Source: Athripsodes cinereus
Taxonomy: Eukaryota > Arthropoda > Insecta > Trichoptera > Leptoceridae
NCBI GenBank assembly: GCA_947579605.1
Contig: OX388314.1
Location: 1,984,001-2,048,000, forward strand
Length of the DNA stretch: 64,000 nt
Direction: 5' to 3'
The notes under the pieces are model-generated. The model worked only from the letters and a program-made list of their open reading frames with translations. It was not told the origin of the DNA and searched no databases. Within the stretch, counting starts at the first letter, position 1. The number at the start of each line of letters is the position of its first letter. Both the position numbers and the translations under genes were made by a program. This document shows positions 19,801 to 32,884 of this stretch, piece by piece.

Positions 19801-22376
19801 GTGGTTTTAGAATTTGTAATTAAATTTAGATTCTTTTTAAGGCTCATACTAGAGGACTACCAGCTGATCATGTGGGTCCTGTACGGATTATTTCCATCAA
19901 AGATATAGATAACAACCTATGCTGTGGAACACATGTTTCAAATTTAAGGTGAGAGCAAATAAATAAGTCTACACACTTTAACGACAGTCAAATATAAATT
20001 TTTGGTAGATTGGTTGTACACGTGTCTATATGCTAAAGATGTTAGAATGGGTGATATTTAGAATTAATGAAAACATAAATCACAAATGACTGGTTTGGTA
20101 AAAGTCCAAATAAGGCAAACTTTTCAAAATAAAATTTATGAATTTTCTACTTATATTCATGTACTCAATTATATGGTTTTTCACCCAAGAAATGACATAA
20201 TAATGAAATGATAGTCAAGAAATTTGCTTTTCCATAAAATAACACCACATCAACTCTAACCTAACCGTTCCTACAAATCAGTCAAATGTAAAAATTTTAG
20301 TACCTACTCGTGATATCTCAAATGTAAATGAAAAATGCTGCTATTGATTTTGTCCTTTAAAATACCACAAAATTCCACCGGATTCTTATTCTTCAGGTAA
20401 GATACTACATATCTACATAATAATAATTCAAAATAATCGACGTTTATATATTATGTTCACCTAATCTGGAAAAATTCCTCTGGTTTTATTGCTCAAGCAA
20501 CCCTTTCCAGCTAATACTGAAACTTAGTATGTAAATCTAAACTACTGGTTCATAACTCGGTTAGGTTAAGGAAAATAATTAACTTAATCTGAATAATTTC
20601 AGTCAACTGCAGGTGATCAAAATCTTAGGAGCGGAACCTGGTAAAAAGAATAAAACCAATGTGAGATTCCTGGTTGGAGACAGAGTTATTGGAAGGCTGC
20701 AGCTTGCATTGGACAGAGAGCAGACCCTTACTAAGATACTCAAGTAAGAATAATCTAATATATAAAATTCTTGTGTCACGGTGTTTGTTATCATACTCCT
20801 CCGAAACCGCTGGACCGATTTTGATAAAATTTTGTGTGCTTATCGGGTAGGTCTGAGTGTTCCACCCCGATTTTTTTTTATTGGACATTTTTTTTTATTT
20901 TTATTTTTTATGGTGAGGCATTAAAAAATACACACAGCCCTGAATTTTCACCCATCTTCCATCAACCCCTATTTTTTAATAGCGATATTTGTAATTCAAT
21001 CATTTTCAACTCTGGTCGATATATAATGTATACGGTAAATAAATAATGTACCCATAACTTTTAGGGGTATGAAAAATAGATGTTGGCCGATTCTCAGACC
21101 TACCCGATAAGCACACAAAATTTCATAAAAATCGGTTCAGCCGTTTCGGAGGAGTAGGATTACAGACACCGTGACACGAGAATTTTATATATTAGGTAAT
21201 TCTCTGTAATACTCTTGTTTATTATCAATTCATACATGTATTGTTTGTTTGACTTAATATATTTTTTTTAATTTCAAATTGAAGTATGTTTGGTTGTAAT
21301 ATGTTCTTTCTTTTGAAACTGTTGGAAGTTATCTGGTGTGGTGCGATAATTCAGCGGGTAACAGTATATAAGTAATAGAGTAGTTTTGTAGCGATAATAA
21401 AAAGACTTATAAAAACTTGGAAAATACAAAACAAATAACATTACACAGCAAACTCAAAACATTGACAGGAAACAGGATATGTCTTATAAGTATTGCCAGT
21501 ATGTTGAAAATTATTTGTTGCCTTTTTCTAACAGTAATATAATTGTTGTTGTTTTTTTTTAAGTAACGATGCTTCACAACATGCAGATTTAGTTGAGAAA
21601 CTTCAGAGCAATGTGAAAATCCTGAAAAAAGGCGAAGGAGCCCTTTTAGAAGAACTGTGCCCTTTATTAGTCGCTGAAGCCAATGGTGGACCATTAGTGG
21701 TACACAGAGGACCTCCTATATCATCCACATTCCCTCAAATCATGTCTCGTGTTATATCTACCTCACTAAATCCGCCTCCGTTAGCACTTATCACTCATGC
21801 TGATCCTCAAGGTCCTGGAGGCAGTCTGATGCTACTAGCTCCGCAAGATATTATAAAAGAACTCTCACCCAAGTAAGATTGGTTTAATTATTTGATTACA
21901 TTATTATAAGAATAGACCCTGTGTAGCCATAAACTTCAGCACAAATAAAAATTTAAGTTTCTTCATGACACAAGCAAAAAGCTTATTAAAATTTACCTTA
22001 AATGCTATAATTAGTTTCTACCATCTTGGCGCTAATTGTTGTATAGAGACATCATCTGTATTGTAATGTTTCACATTTGTTTGAAAACCACATTAGCTCA
22101 GGGTAATAGCCATAGCCGTATATTGAATAAGCATTTAAACAAATTTGAAATCTAGTGGACCAAAAGCCAACATTATTTTGAAAACTTTTATTTAAAGTCC
22201 TCCTTAAAAAAATTTTTTTTTACAGGATCTGCGAGATGCTAAAAGCTAAAGGTGGAGGAACTGGCGGAAGATTCCAAGCTAAAGTTGGAGACTTGAGTAA
22301 AATAACAGAATGTCAAAAAATGGTGCTAGATCATTTTAATAACAAAGAGAACAAAATACAAAATGGAGACGCATAA
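16847..22376 (+). CDS. AARSD1: Alanyl-tRNA editing protein AARSD1 (AlaX-type, eight exons)
   Basis: Exons: 16847-16885, 17324-17452, 17672-17831, 18903-19117, 19842-19948, 20603-20743, 21564-21872 and 22226-22376 (TAA). They total 1251 nt, or 416 aa, close to the 412 aa of the human protein; all phases agree. The protein starts MILKCQEDSFLKE and continues FSATVERC; the exon 2 acceptor is the TAG at 17321-17323, because the CAG a few bases later would break the frame. The zinc-binding editing motifs are visible: HMQQH at residues 104-108 and CCGTH at 208-212, plus FPEGGGQ near residue 50. The C-terminal part ends in a GGGTGGRFQAK segment like that of AlaRS. The family hydrolyses Ser-tRNA(Ala) or Gly-tRNA(Ala) in trans, in the cytosol. 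Introns 4 and 6 contain transposon insertions. Confidence 0.95.
17985..18118 (+). mobile_element. LINE/SINE 3' tail, family C
   Basis: GGGTTAGTTGGAAGATATCG, then GCAATAAACTCACCCATTGC, then TGTGCAATAAAGATTTTTTT. This is the recurrent 3'-end pattern GTTGGAAGAGATCGC..GCGATAA..ATAAAG found at six other places here. It lies in AARSD1 intron 3. Confidence 0.55.
18119..18590 (-). mobile_element. SINE family B copy split by a LINE fragment
   Basis: The two ends, 18119-18165 (CCCACAAATGGGGTAGCCAG) and about 18510-18590 (CATTCAGGATGGGTGGCAAA), are parts of family B in reverse. Between them lies a LINE C-terminal fragment (18225-18557), so this is a nested insertion in AARSD1 intron 3. Confidence 0.6.
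18225..18557 (-). pseudogene. Non-LTR retrotransposon C-terminal fragment
   Basis: An open fragment with the typical end motifs WKTLNRIRTGVGRTRKNLQR, then STACDCGEEQDTGHLLTCPM. Cys-Asp-Cys-Gly followed by HLLxCP is common at the C terminus of Jockey/R1-like reverse transcriptases. The first ~20 codons come from the surrounding SINE B. Antisense to AARSD1. Confidence 0.65.
19178..19575 (+). mobile_element. Interrupted SINE family B copy
   Basis: The 5' part (TAAGTTTTCGAATTTCCTGT) is at 19200-19250 and the 3' part (GATGAGGTTTGCCACTCATC to CCCCACTTGTGGGATATGCC) at 19405-19560. About 140 bp of other sequence separates them. It lies in AARSD1 intron 4. Confidence 0.6.
20756..21194. mobile_element. 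Terminal-inverted-repeat element in AARSD1 intron 6
   Basis: A 439-bp element with inverted repeats of about 100 bp: TAATATATAAAATTCTTGTG at the left and its near complement at the right. The arms carry CACGGTGT, ACTCCTCCGAAAC and GCTTATCGGGTAGGTCTGAG. The centre is T-rich and noncoding. It starts 12 bp after the donor of exon 6 (20744). Confidence 0.75.
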
Positions 22377-22480
22377 AGAAATTTATGGGGCTTTCGTCAA
22401 AAATGATGTGATTTTAGTTTGTATTAAAACATAGTCAATCATCTCGAAGCTATGTTTGTGTAAAAATAATATCTTGAACC

Positions 22481-22486
22481 AATAAA
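22481..22486 (+). terminator. AARSD1 polyadenylation signal
   Basis: AATAAA lies about 105 nt after the AARSD1 stop codon and is followed by a T/G-rich stretch (TTACTTGTTT), as expected of a cleavage site. This makes a short 3' UTR. Confidence 0.6.
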
Positions 22487-23500
22487 TTTATTACTTGTTT
22501 AAAAATGTTATTTTATTTGCACCACATGTGTGTGTGTGACCAAGTGTGACTACGGCCAAATAGCCCGGAACAAGTAAGTACTTATGGTATGATTTTTTTG
22601 ACACAATTGGATGCCCGGAACTGGATTTTTTACTTACTAGAAGTGTAGATGTCAAACATATTTTGAACCACTTCAGATTAATCATTCCAGTTGATCACAC
22701 TCATCCATAGTCAACCTATTTGAATAGGTATTAACTAGGTAGGTATGTTGTATATGATACACATACATATGTGAACTTCCATATGGAGTGCACAACACAG
22801 AGTTTCGACCCTTATGAATCAACTTAAGGCTTGGTTAAGAGTACTCTTTAAACCTTCAAAATAAGTTAGTACTTATATTGTCAGCGCTATAGCACTTATA
22901 GGTAGATGGAAATATCTGACAAATTACAAAATAAACAATGAAGCATAGGACAAAGGGAAGATGAAAGAAAACAAATCCAATATAACAATGACTTGGTGAC
23001 TGATTTATTATTGAAATATTATTATATCACTTAACAAAATCATCACACATATTCACTTAGTAGGTACAATTATTCATATATCATACACAATACTTAATAA
23101 AAATCCATCATACAATATTATACAACTAACACTACATATTACTATTGTCAAATCCAAAATGTAACGTCGGATCCAAACTTTTTTACATGTTTAGATGTAA
23201 GGTTTTGTAATACATCACTTGTTTCGTAATAACATCATTTTAATAATTATACATACTCTAATGTAAGTTTTTTAATTCTGTTATTACGAATAATAAAATT
23301 ATGCATTTATTCCCCTTCATTTGGCTCTTGTGTAAAATGTAAATTTTGCAGATCCTACCTTACATTTTGAGTGTGACAGATTATCGTCACTGTTTTATAA
23401 GAAAGACAAATAAACCATTTACAGAAAATTAATTTATCAGCAATAAAGCATTTAACTTAATATTTTTAGAAGTATTTGGTACAAAAGACAGATATTTATT

Positions 23501-23720
23501 TGAGGCAGCTTGATGGCAGTGTTTTGTATTTTCAATTGAGAGATTCTGGTTTACATTTTCTAGCAGTCGACCTACTACACCTTCACGACGCAAGCATATT
23601 TCTCACTATGAGGGTGTATTTGGGTCTACTGCAAACCCAGATTTGCCTTTCATGAAAAAATCTCTACTAGAAGATGATGTTCACACAAGTGCACAAGTGT
23701 TCCCTTCTCAAACAACATTC
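23501..23720 (+). mobile_element. tRNA-derived SINE copy (diverged)
   Basis: CAGCTTGATGGCAGTGTTTT, then ACACCTTCACGACGCAAGCA and CACTATGAGGGTGTATTTGG match the order of segments in the SINE copies at 6695 and 15440, with more differences. Confidence 0.5.
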
Positions 23721-26700
23721 TAAATTTAAATATAGATTTTAATTTTTTTACAAATCAATTTCCCAAAAATGGTTCATCTATCTTTCTTTCAAAACACTGA
23801 CTCTAAGAGGTGTACGTGCAAAAAACAGGCAGAGTCAGTATTTTTGAAAAAAATAGTTAAACATGTCAATTTGTGAGCATTATTTGTTTAAACAATTTAT
23901 TGTAGTACCTACATCAACAGCAGAAAAAAACACATTTGTAATAGTCAATGTTTAATAAATTTCAATTGCAGTCTATTCGTTATGTTCAAATTGCTAAACT
24001 AAAATGTTTTTTTAAAACTACTGATAACTGACTCAGCTTGTTTTTTCCCGCGCTCTTCAAATTCTGCGTGCATCATCATATTAACGTATATCCTTATCCA
24101 ATAACCTTTTGAAGTAGACAGAGAAACCAGGATATACATCTCTACAATGTGTCACAATCACTGTTTAATTCCATCACATTAACACAATTGTGATTTTGCC
24201 CATATTTAGTGTAAACAAGTGTATTTTACGAAAAACAATTTTATTATTATTTTATGTTTTTCATAATATTAATAATAATAATCAATGAAAAAATTAAAAA
24301 TTGAGTTAATTTCAACAATACTCCAATTCGTAGAGAGCCAATTTGTGAATGTTGTCACTTGAGTGTAAAAATAACCATTGTGAAAATAAATTTCACATTT
24401 TTGGTACAAGATATTTTAGAAAATGTTTTTAAAATGCAAATGCTATGGAATATATGTAATATATGAAATAAAATCATTTCGCATTATGGTTCATTTCATA
24501 AGATTGCTGACTAACTTAAACAAGTCCTTCACCCAGTTTCGACTCCTTTTAATTTACATTAAGAAACACAAATGGTTGAAGTTTTATTATTTTTAATTAT
24601 ATATTGATATGGTTTCGACATACAAAGTCAATATAAAAGGCTGTTTGTATTTCCTTTGCATAGATTCGTAAGCCAATTTTTTTTTAAAAACAATATTTTG
24701 ATTTACCATAAACAGAAAGTTTTCGATATTCTTTGGATTCCAAAATAAAAATCCAAAAATGATTTTTTTATGTTATGAACACATATTTGTGGCTTTGATT
24801 GACAGCCATAGTACCTCATATTTTGGAATACTAGAATTTTGATTTGTTGGCTTACAAAACCGGGTGATTGATTTTTTGTCTGTGGAATTTCAAAAAAAAC
24901 TTAATACATCCTTACATGCTCTCATATCGAGCTGAATAGTATCACATAATGTGGAGTAATCTTTTTATATGATAAAACATAAGGATATTTTGGCTGGGCT
25001 AAACAGAAAATAAACATTTATTTCATTGGTGAAACATTAGATATATTTATAAAAAAATTACTTGTACGATATTTACACCAGTTAATAGAAAAGGAAAACA
25101 GTTTCTACAGTCTGATTGATAAAATATATTGGCTAGTTGCGAACTTTTTATTAATGTTCATAATTAGTGTATATCTACCATGTTATCTTCTTAAACGTGT
25201 ATAACCACAGTCGAACTTAGTTTTAATGAGCATAAAGGGACCATTTAAATTCACTCATTATGACCGTTATAAATTTTATATAAATTACTTTTAAAATGGA
25301 AGGAAGAGACCTCAAAAGGTTTGTGATGAATAAAACTTCTATGAAAATAATTTTGGTATTTGAAAACTACTTAAACTAACACAATTTAAGATTTGCCATA
25401 TCTTTTAACTGTTAAAATGTTTGCCATAACAAAACATTAGTAGATTGCCAGAAAAAAAATGTATGCGTTAGCACAGGTTTGGCCTATTAGTATAATTGTC
25501 CATTTATTCTCCTTTGTTCGGCACTCCCGTAAAATGTCAATTTTGCAGATTCGACGTTGTATTTTGGGCATGACGATATGCTCATTACGACTGATTGAAA
25601 ATGTCTTTGGAAGACGTCTCTCACAATAAAATAAAAAGGAAATGAACATAGTAGAAAAAACATTTGTTTTTAATATCATCAACTGTTATCTAACTAACTC
25701 CATGCTCAGTATAACGGAGTTCGACTGTAAATTCAACTATTATTTGCTTGCAGACAAAGGCAGTAGTATTATTAATATAATTACGTTAAGATACATAAGA
25801 TATTTATTACTATGTTAACAATGATTACTAGAATGACTTAAAATGTACATAAATATATACAATCATGAGTACAAAATATACAAATCAACGTAATAAAAAA
25901 CTTATTCTATAATAATTAATATGATAAAAGAGACAGTCGAATATAATAGAAGAATCGAAGCTATTATTTTTTTAAATTTCAAATTGCATACACCCGTACT
26001 CACGAAAAAATTCTTGGACCTAACTTAGGTACTAGTCATGTTTAGAATGAGATAAGGATACAATTAATTAAACCAAAAACATACTCGTAAAACTATTCGT
26101 TCTATTGCACACCAACTCAATAATGAAAATTATTTTTTTTTATCAATATAATTTTTTCCTGTAATGCAATTTTTTAATAATTTTATTTCTATCACCAGAA
26201 TTGAAATCCAGGAATAATTTTAGCCAGACATAATAAAGTCGGAACAATGTTAATCCCTGTCAGCGAGATGTCACTTAGCTAGACATAACCGTGGGAATAG
26301 TAATTTCCCATGATTGTGAGTAGGACGGGTGTTTACTTTTTTATCTTTGATAATACTGTCAAATTATTTACAACTTGAATTGAGTTATCAAGAAGCAAAA
26401 CCCGCTCCGGAACAAATAGTTGTTTTCTAGTAATTAACGAATAACTTTTTGGAATATTAAAAACATTTTTAATCAGGGGTGTAGCATTGGATATATTGAG
26501 AAACAAGTTCTTATCTAATACACATTTCATTTATTATTAAAAAAAAATAATTTGCTCCAGAAGGGGTTTTGCATTTTGATGATTAAATAATTGTTTATTC
26601 TTTTTGTAAAAAAAATATTGTCAAAATTTTAAAATTCAAAGAGCGTTTACTCTAGATTTTTCTTGCTTCTAATTAGGTTTTGGGTTCCAAAATAATAAAA

Positions 26701-27770
26701 AATATCATCAAAAAAATTATTGCTTACTGGCAAGATCTGAGAAAATATTTAAAAAATCTACAAAACACATGCAAATCTCCTAGTTCATTTTAAAATGGTT
26801 TATGTATCTATAATATTCATTTTGAATTATTTATTAGGCTTCTAAATTATGTACATACCTATGTATTCGCCTGTAATAACGGTTTCAATTAGATAATTAA
26901 ATATTTTCAATTAGATAATTTACAATTTGATATTGAAAAAAAATCTCGAATGTTGTTCACCTCAGAAATATTAAACCATGAATTTATAACACATTTCAAA
27001 TCACAAAATGAAAAAAGTATATGGCAATCAAACTTAATTCACCACTGGGTAAAACACGAATCATTCCTCACTCAAAATCCTAATAAGATGTTCGGGACTA
27101 AAGGGCTTGCTTTTATTGGACAACACATGACAAGCAAAATAGGGAAAGAAAAATATATCCGATAGGAATGTGTATCTCATTTTAAAAAATATCTAAAATA
27201 CATCCCACCTTACGAAACAAATTAAAATTCAAGCCTTTAATTATTACTTTGTTCCGATAATTGAGCAGCTAACGCTAACCAATCCTTATCCCAGAATTTA
27301 CTGACTTCCATTACACTCAATTTTTTTACCATCACCAGATTTTTAGAAGTAATAGGAATCTGGAATGCTTTACATTCTTCTAAGTTTTGTTATAGAATAT
27401 TTTTTCAGAATCTGGTATTGTTAGTTGACTTTTTAAACTGAGTATTACTGTATTTCTTTTGGTAACTGTATGATCTAAAAATATTATGGAAAAAAAACTC
27501 AATGTAAATTTCTGTATAAAAAAAAATACAATGACAATTCTGTGTGCGAAAGGAAAAAGTGAATGAATAAAAAAAACACTACTTCACAGTAGAGCGAATA
27601 CAAAATCCAAATGGTGTTACAAAATAGACTAGGTTTTACATTGAAATATAGTGTCTAATGTGGAAATACCTACACATCCTTTTTATCCAAGATTCTTATT
27701 AACAATATGTAGTGATTAATGAATAAAATTAAATACCTATAATGAAATATTTAATTTATATTCACTATAG

Positions 27771-28053
27771 ATTGAGATGGTTTGGTCATGTGGAACGAAT
27801 GGAAGAGGAAAGAATGACAAAGAGGATATACTTGGCTGAAAGGAGGGGTGTGAGAAAGCGAGGGCGTCCGAGAACTACATGGCTTAAACATGTAGATCAA
27901 ATTCTCAAGGACGGCGAGTAAGAGAAATTGACGTGCGTGCATGAGAAATTGTATGACTGTGGAGGAAGTGAAAGAAGTATGTAAGGACAGATCTAATTCC
28001 GTTCTCTCTGCCTACCCCATTTGGGATACGGCGTGAGGGAATAGATAGATAGG
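27771..28053 (+). mobile_element. Family A RTE-type LINE fragment
   Basis: Encodes [20 protein letters not shown] then RKRGRPRTTWLKHVDQILKD before a frame break. It ends CTCTGCCTACCCCATTTGGG and (ATAG)n. The 3' end is intact; the 5' end is truncated. Confidence 0.75.
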
Positions 28054-28934
28054 AGTTTTCACTATAATTATTGTTATACTGTTCCAATTTTAGTGTGATA
28101 GAGTTGTGTCTATTATGTTTTTTTTAAATGCAAGTTACTGTTGTGTACATTAAATATATAAAAGTGTCTATATAACTATATAAGAATTATGTATAAATTA
28201 ATTAAAATACTCGATTTGGGGATGAGTCAACTCATCCCCTTTTTCCTTTCAAACACAGAATTTTTCTGATTCTGATGCTAATAGCGATAAAACGATGGAA
28301 AAAAAGAACCTTGGTTGATCAGGAATATGCAATCAACAGTATAAGTAGGCACCTGAATAAAAACATTTGGAGGAAAGGTTAGCATTAATGAATATCATTA
28401 TTTCTGTTGATTAATTAATGTCACGTGCAGCATAAAATAATACAACATAATAAAAATATCAAAGTTCAACTGGTATGACACATATATTACAGGAAATAAT
28501 ACCAGAAATCATAATGAATAGTAATTTTTTTCCCTAGTTGTACATCTAGTACAAATATTTAAACATAAGTTTTAGTAAACGAGAGATCACTTTTATACAG
28601 CTAACTCCACACTGTATTCTGAATGATGCGAATTAACGTTTTTTTCTTTTTTCCTTCCATTGTACCACTGGCATGAAATATTTAAAATTTTGGATGATAA
28701 ATACAAAATGGTGAGTAATTGTGAAACTCACGATAAAAGTGAGACAAAACAATTAATGACTTGTACTAGATCAGAGGTTGGCAAACAGTCAATCGCAAGC
28801 AGTTTGAGAATCTATCGACACAAATTTACAAAAACGTAATATAAAAGTTCACAAAGCACTGTCCGGCTGTCTCAATAGTGTAACCCTACTTCAAGGAGAA
28901 TATTTTCCAGGAAAACAATTTAAAATGTGACAAG

Positions 28935-29180
28935 TGTGACAAAGAGGATACACTTGTCTGAAAGAAAGGGTGTGAGGAAACGTGGGCGTCCGAGAACCAC
29001 GTGGCTTGATCACGTGGATCAAATTCTCAAGGACGGCTGCATGAGAGGAACCGACATGCGTTTATGAGAAACTGTATGAATGTGGAGGAAGCGAAGGAAG
29101 TGTGTAAAGATAGATCTGTTTGGCGTTCCGTTCTCTCTGCCTACCCCACTTGGGACACGGCGTGAGGGTATAGTATAGTA
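28935..29180 (+). mobile_element. Family A RTE-type LINE fragment
   Basis: Encodes KRGRPRTTWLDHVDQILKDG and, after a frame break, a [18 protein letters not shown] end. The 3' end is CTGCCTACCCCACTTGGGAC and (TATAG)n. It is nearly the same as the copy at 27771, in the same orientation about 1.2 kb downstream. Confidence 0.72.
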
Positions 29181-30455
29181 CAATTTAAAATAATCTTTAT
29201 CAATCAAATTGAAAGTTATTTAATTTTATAGCTTTAAGAATAATATAGTTATTTTTCCCAATAAACTGCTTCTGAAATATTGAATACTTTGATAAGGACT
29301 TATGACTTCTCTTGAAATCGAGATGATGCAGATAATTTCAGATATATATCTCAAAGTCACAAGAGCAACATATGCCAAATTTTGGTCTCTATTAATCCAA
29401 CAAAAATACCCAAATCTAAAATAATTACCAAAAATTAACAACTTTGTTTGGGTCAACATATTTGTGAGAATCTGCTTTTGACGAAATAAAAATAATTATC
29501 TTATCAATGAACATCTGTCTTTGTGCTTAAGTTTGGCACTTAATAAATACTTAAAAACTAGCGGAAAATTTGTAGTGTCATTCATTGACCTCCAAATAAT
29601 ATGTACGTAGCAAGGTACCAACAATAAATAACTTAATATGTTTTTTTGCTTGCGAGTCAATCGATCACTTTTGATTTTACTGTTGTAGATTCCCGATGGT
29701 GTAAGTCCGCCCACCCTTGTACTAGATGAATAAAAATATGCACCTATTAGGCAAAATAAAACTCATTTACTAGACTCGCAGGTCTGGTTGACACAAGCTA
29801 CTGTAAATTGCTAGACAAATAAATCAATAATTCATATAAACTTTATGCGTGTAGCTATATGTTATATCCCAGGTATTTTTCAATACAGCTGGACTCACAA
29901 CATCGAATCAATTTATAATTATGTTAAATTGATTCCGAACGAGAACTTTGTGAATTAAGTGTGAACTCTTATGACTCATATCATGAATTATTTACATTTT
30001 GTATTCGTTCAGTATAGACAGTTGTAATAACAGGGCAGTTAATTCAATACAATAGACAAATTGGAAATGTCCTCTAAGTTTTTTTTCTGAAAAGTTAATA
30101 AAGTATTTAAAAATATATATTAGATAATGACATTGATATTGTTAAGAACATCGAGTACAAAGGTTCAATATATAACTCTAATTTCGTAAGGTCAATAATA
30201 AAAAAAATTACATACAATAATAAAAAAATAACATGTTTTTAGCGTATTGTATAAAGTTTCGATTCACTTTCAATTCACAAAAGTGCCATAAAACATTGAC
30301 ATACATTAATTCAGAAAATTTAACTTTAAAGTTGTCGGCTAATGGAACTGACCACTGGATATTTTTACTGCAAGATGAAACTATTATAGTCTAAACCGAG
30401 ATAAATTTTTGCCCTATTTGCAAAATATTCTTAACTCAAGGAGAGATTTTTATCT

Positions 30456-30550
30456 TTTATTTATTCATTCTTTACATAAAAACAATTTCGTGGAGAAATA
30501 CATTAAAATTAAATACAATCAAAGAGGGCGAGTTTATCGCAAATGTGCGT
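30456..30550 (-). mobile_element. LINE/SINE 3' tail, family C
   Basis: TTTATTTATTCATTCTTTAC at the low end is the reversed (TAAA)n tail. GAGGGCGAGTTTATCGCAAA is the family core. Confidence 0.5.
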
Positions 30551-30559
30551 ACAAAAACT

Positions 30560-32169
30560 TATAAGATTAGCAAAGATTTACACACACACAGGTATAGAAA
30601 AACAATAATAGCAAAAAAGAGGTTATTGAAATAAAAAAGAAAAAACAAATACAAAAAAAGAAGGTGGGGGCAGGAGTGATTTGTTCTAGAGTTTTAGGTT
30701 TCAGAGGCTTGAACCATGATGTGGAGTTGGAAGGTTTTCTTAATGAATAATTTTTTGTGAAAATTGTTTTATACAAAACATTGACAATGTGGATTTTCCC
30801 CATTTTTTTTTAGATAAAACAAAACATTATTTATTAGCTAATTAGTCCAAACGACTTGCAAGTTTTTTTTCAACAATCATTGTCAATGTATTTTTTATTT
30901 ATTTTAAGCTAAATAATCAAATGTTTCCTTATTAATTGATGAGAGAAAAGAATATTATGAACAATAAAAAAACTGCAGATTCAACAAGAATCAAAAAGGG
31001 GCTATAATTTAAATACTCGAAATGATACTACATAAAATATATTAAAAGACAGTACAGTTCTCAAAAAATAAATTAAATACACTTGTAGATGAAGGTGGTA
31101 TGTGGCATTACTTAAAATATTTTGTATGAATAAAGATGTAATGTGGGATAAACGCAATAATGACTCAGATATGTATCACAAATCCGAGTTTGATAAAGAA
31201 TGAAAGTGTTTTATTGTAATAAAAATTATTCAACAGACACCTCATCTAGAAAAAACTATATTTAACAGTTATGTTATACTATTTACAATTGTATAATTTT
31301 AACACCGAATACCAATTTAGTAATTTGTTCATGCCAAACAATACTTTCATCCACTTGTGTCTTCAGTTACACAATAAGACCATGGATAAATAAGAATCTA
31401 TCTAATATTGTCTTGTAACTTTCTTTTCTTGCCATCGTAAAAAAAAGCTTTCTGAGGTCACTATGTTATCTGTGTGGCACTAAGGCTGTATGAATTTCTT
31501 TATCATACTACTATTAACTTACAAATACATACATTCATTACATAGGGGTTTACACATTAATTTTATATAATGATAATATTATTGAAACAGATCTCAATAT
31601 TAATATTTGTATGTCGGAAAGAGATTAAGCTTTATGTTGAATCAAGATAAGTTTGCCATATGAAAATAAAATTGTTATAGTCCTCGTTTATATTCTTTCT
31701 AATGCATTACATTTTGTGATACATAAAAATACTAATTGTTCAAATTTAAAAACAGGTTATAGTTGAAGTCAATAGCGATGAGCAACAATCATCTTTGATG
31801 ATAATTTTGTTTTACCAAACAACATAATTATGACAAATAAATGAAAATCTTTGACAGTATATACTAAAAATGTTTCTTTTTGTCACATTAGTTTTTCTCT
31901 CATATATATACATCTTGTCGTGAGTGGAGATATTCGGTGCGTACTCCAAGATAGGGTCCAATCTTAATGTAGTTTGTTAGTATATTTCTAAAGTTGAAAC
32001 CATCTTACAGGTACCATTGTTGCGAAGAATCCGTTGCTGAGTTTCAATCATTTCAGGCAACTGAGAGGACGGGACGCAAACTAGTGTTGTGGAGATCTTG
32101 CCATATCTATTGGAAGCACTGTCTTGTAATAATATCACTAAATACATTATAGATACACTAAGGTAAATG
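30560..32169 (-). other. AT-rich downstream flank of BLCAP
   Basis: There is no coding exon. The stretch directly follows the BLCAP stop codon on the minus strand and contains several reversed polyadenylation hexamers (TTTATT), so part of it is presumably BLCAP 3' UTR. I cannot place the cleavage site. Confidence 0.35.
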
Positions 32170-32412
32170 TTAGTTGTTATCACAGCGTTCTATGTCACAA
32201 TGATTCGCCCAGAAGAGGCAGTTACCAAAGCCGCTAGTGCATATCAGGAATACGGCCGTTATGAAGAGTAAACTGCATATGGCACACGGTTTTCTTTCGA
32301 GAAAAAATCCAATAAGATATAAAACCATAAACATGACATGAGTGTGTATGAGTGCTGCATTTGCAGGTTTTGGTATTAGGAGCACCGGAATAAGCCATTG
32401 TAGGCAGTACAT
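32170..32412 (-). CDS. BLCAP: BLCAP homologue (bladder cancer-associated protein family)
   Basis: A single uninterrupted coding exon of 80 aa. It starts [16 protein letters not shown], which matches the vertebrate family almost residue for residue, continues with [17 protein letters not shown], and has [11 protein letters not shown] in the second hydrophobic half. The vertebrate protein is 87 aa and is also encoded in one exon. Two hydrophobic segments (about residues 6-37 and 44-66) suggest a small two-pass membrane protein. The molecular role of the family is not established; it is linked to growth control and apoptosis in vertebrates. There are two consecutive ATGs (32415 and 32412); I chose the second because the family starts MYCLQ. 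A 5' UTR exon probably lies upstream but I could not place it. An RTE-type fragment sits about 470 bp upstream. Confidence 0.93.
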   Translation of the reverse strand: MYCLQWLIPVLLIPKPANAALIHTHVMFMVLYLIGFFLERKPCAICSLLFITAVFLICTSGFGNCLFWANHCDIERCDNN

Positions 32413-32884
32413 CATGTTAAGTAAACCAGAACACTTTTATATAAATTATTACATATTACACTAACAAGTATTGGTAACGATCACTTATATACAATATACA
32501 CTGTATGGATATGTCTAACAAAACTCATTTTGCATCGCAATATTTTTTTTTTATTTTTTTCTCCTCGTTAAAAAAACGCACTACACCATCGTGCGATCTT
32601 ATAGTTCTTATCAGTAAATTTTGACGTTTTCCTTCATCTTGACAAACCATAGACAATCGACTGATTCATAGCCAAAGACAAGACACATTTGAAAGCGTGG
32701 AGTACAAATAAATGCAGATTTTGTGATTTGTAGAGATGACAAAAATAATAATAAAAAATATAATAACATAAAGATAGATAAATAATACGCGAAGTCATCG
32801 TCAAAATAAATTAAAGCTTGCATCTCTGCTTTTTACTCCACAGGATAAGATAAAAGAAGGGTAAAAGTAATTCAAAATAAGTTA

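Larger units (their letters stand above)
22490..30455. other. AT-rich gene-free DNA between AARSD1 and BLCAP
   Basis: I see no conserved coding exon. The only recognisable items are a tRNA-derived SINE copy at 23501-23720 and two family A LINE copies at 27771 and 28935. Open frames of 60-95 codons here look like nothing known and have AT-driven composition. Confidence 0.5.

Noticed and set aside
26950..27165. 71-aa plus-strand frame
   Set aside because: No recognisable domain, no splice partner, AT-rich composition; not better than chance.
28770..28870. Possible hAT end (CAGAGGTTGGCAAAC)
   Set aside because: No matching inverted end or target duplication could be found nearby.
30567..30803. 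78-aa minus-strand frame rich in Phe
   Set aside because: It arises from a poly(A)/T-rich low-complexity tract.
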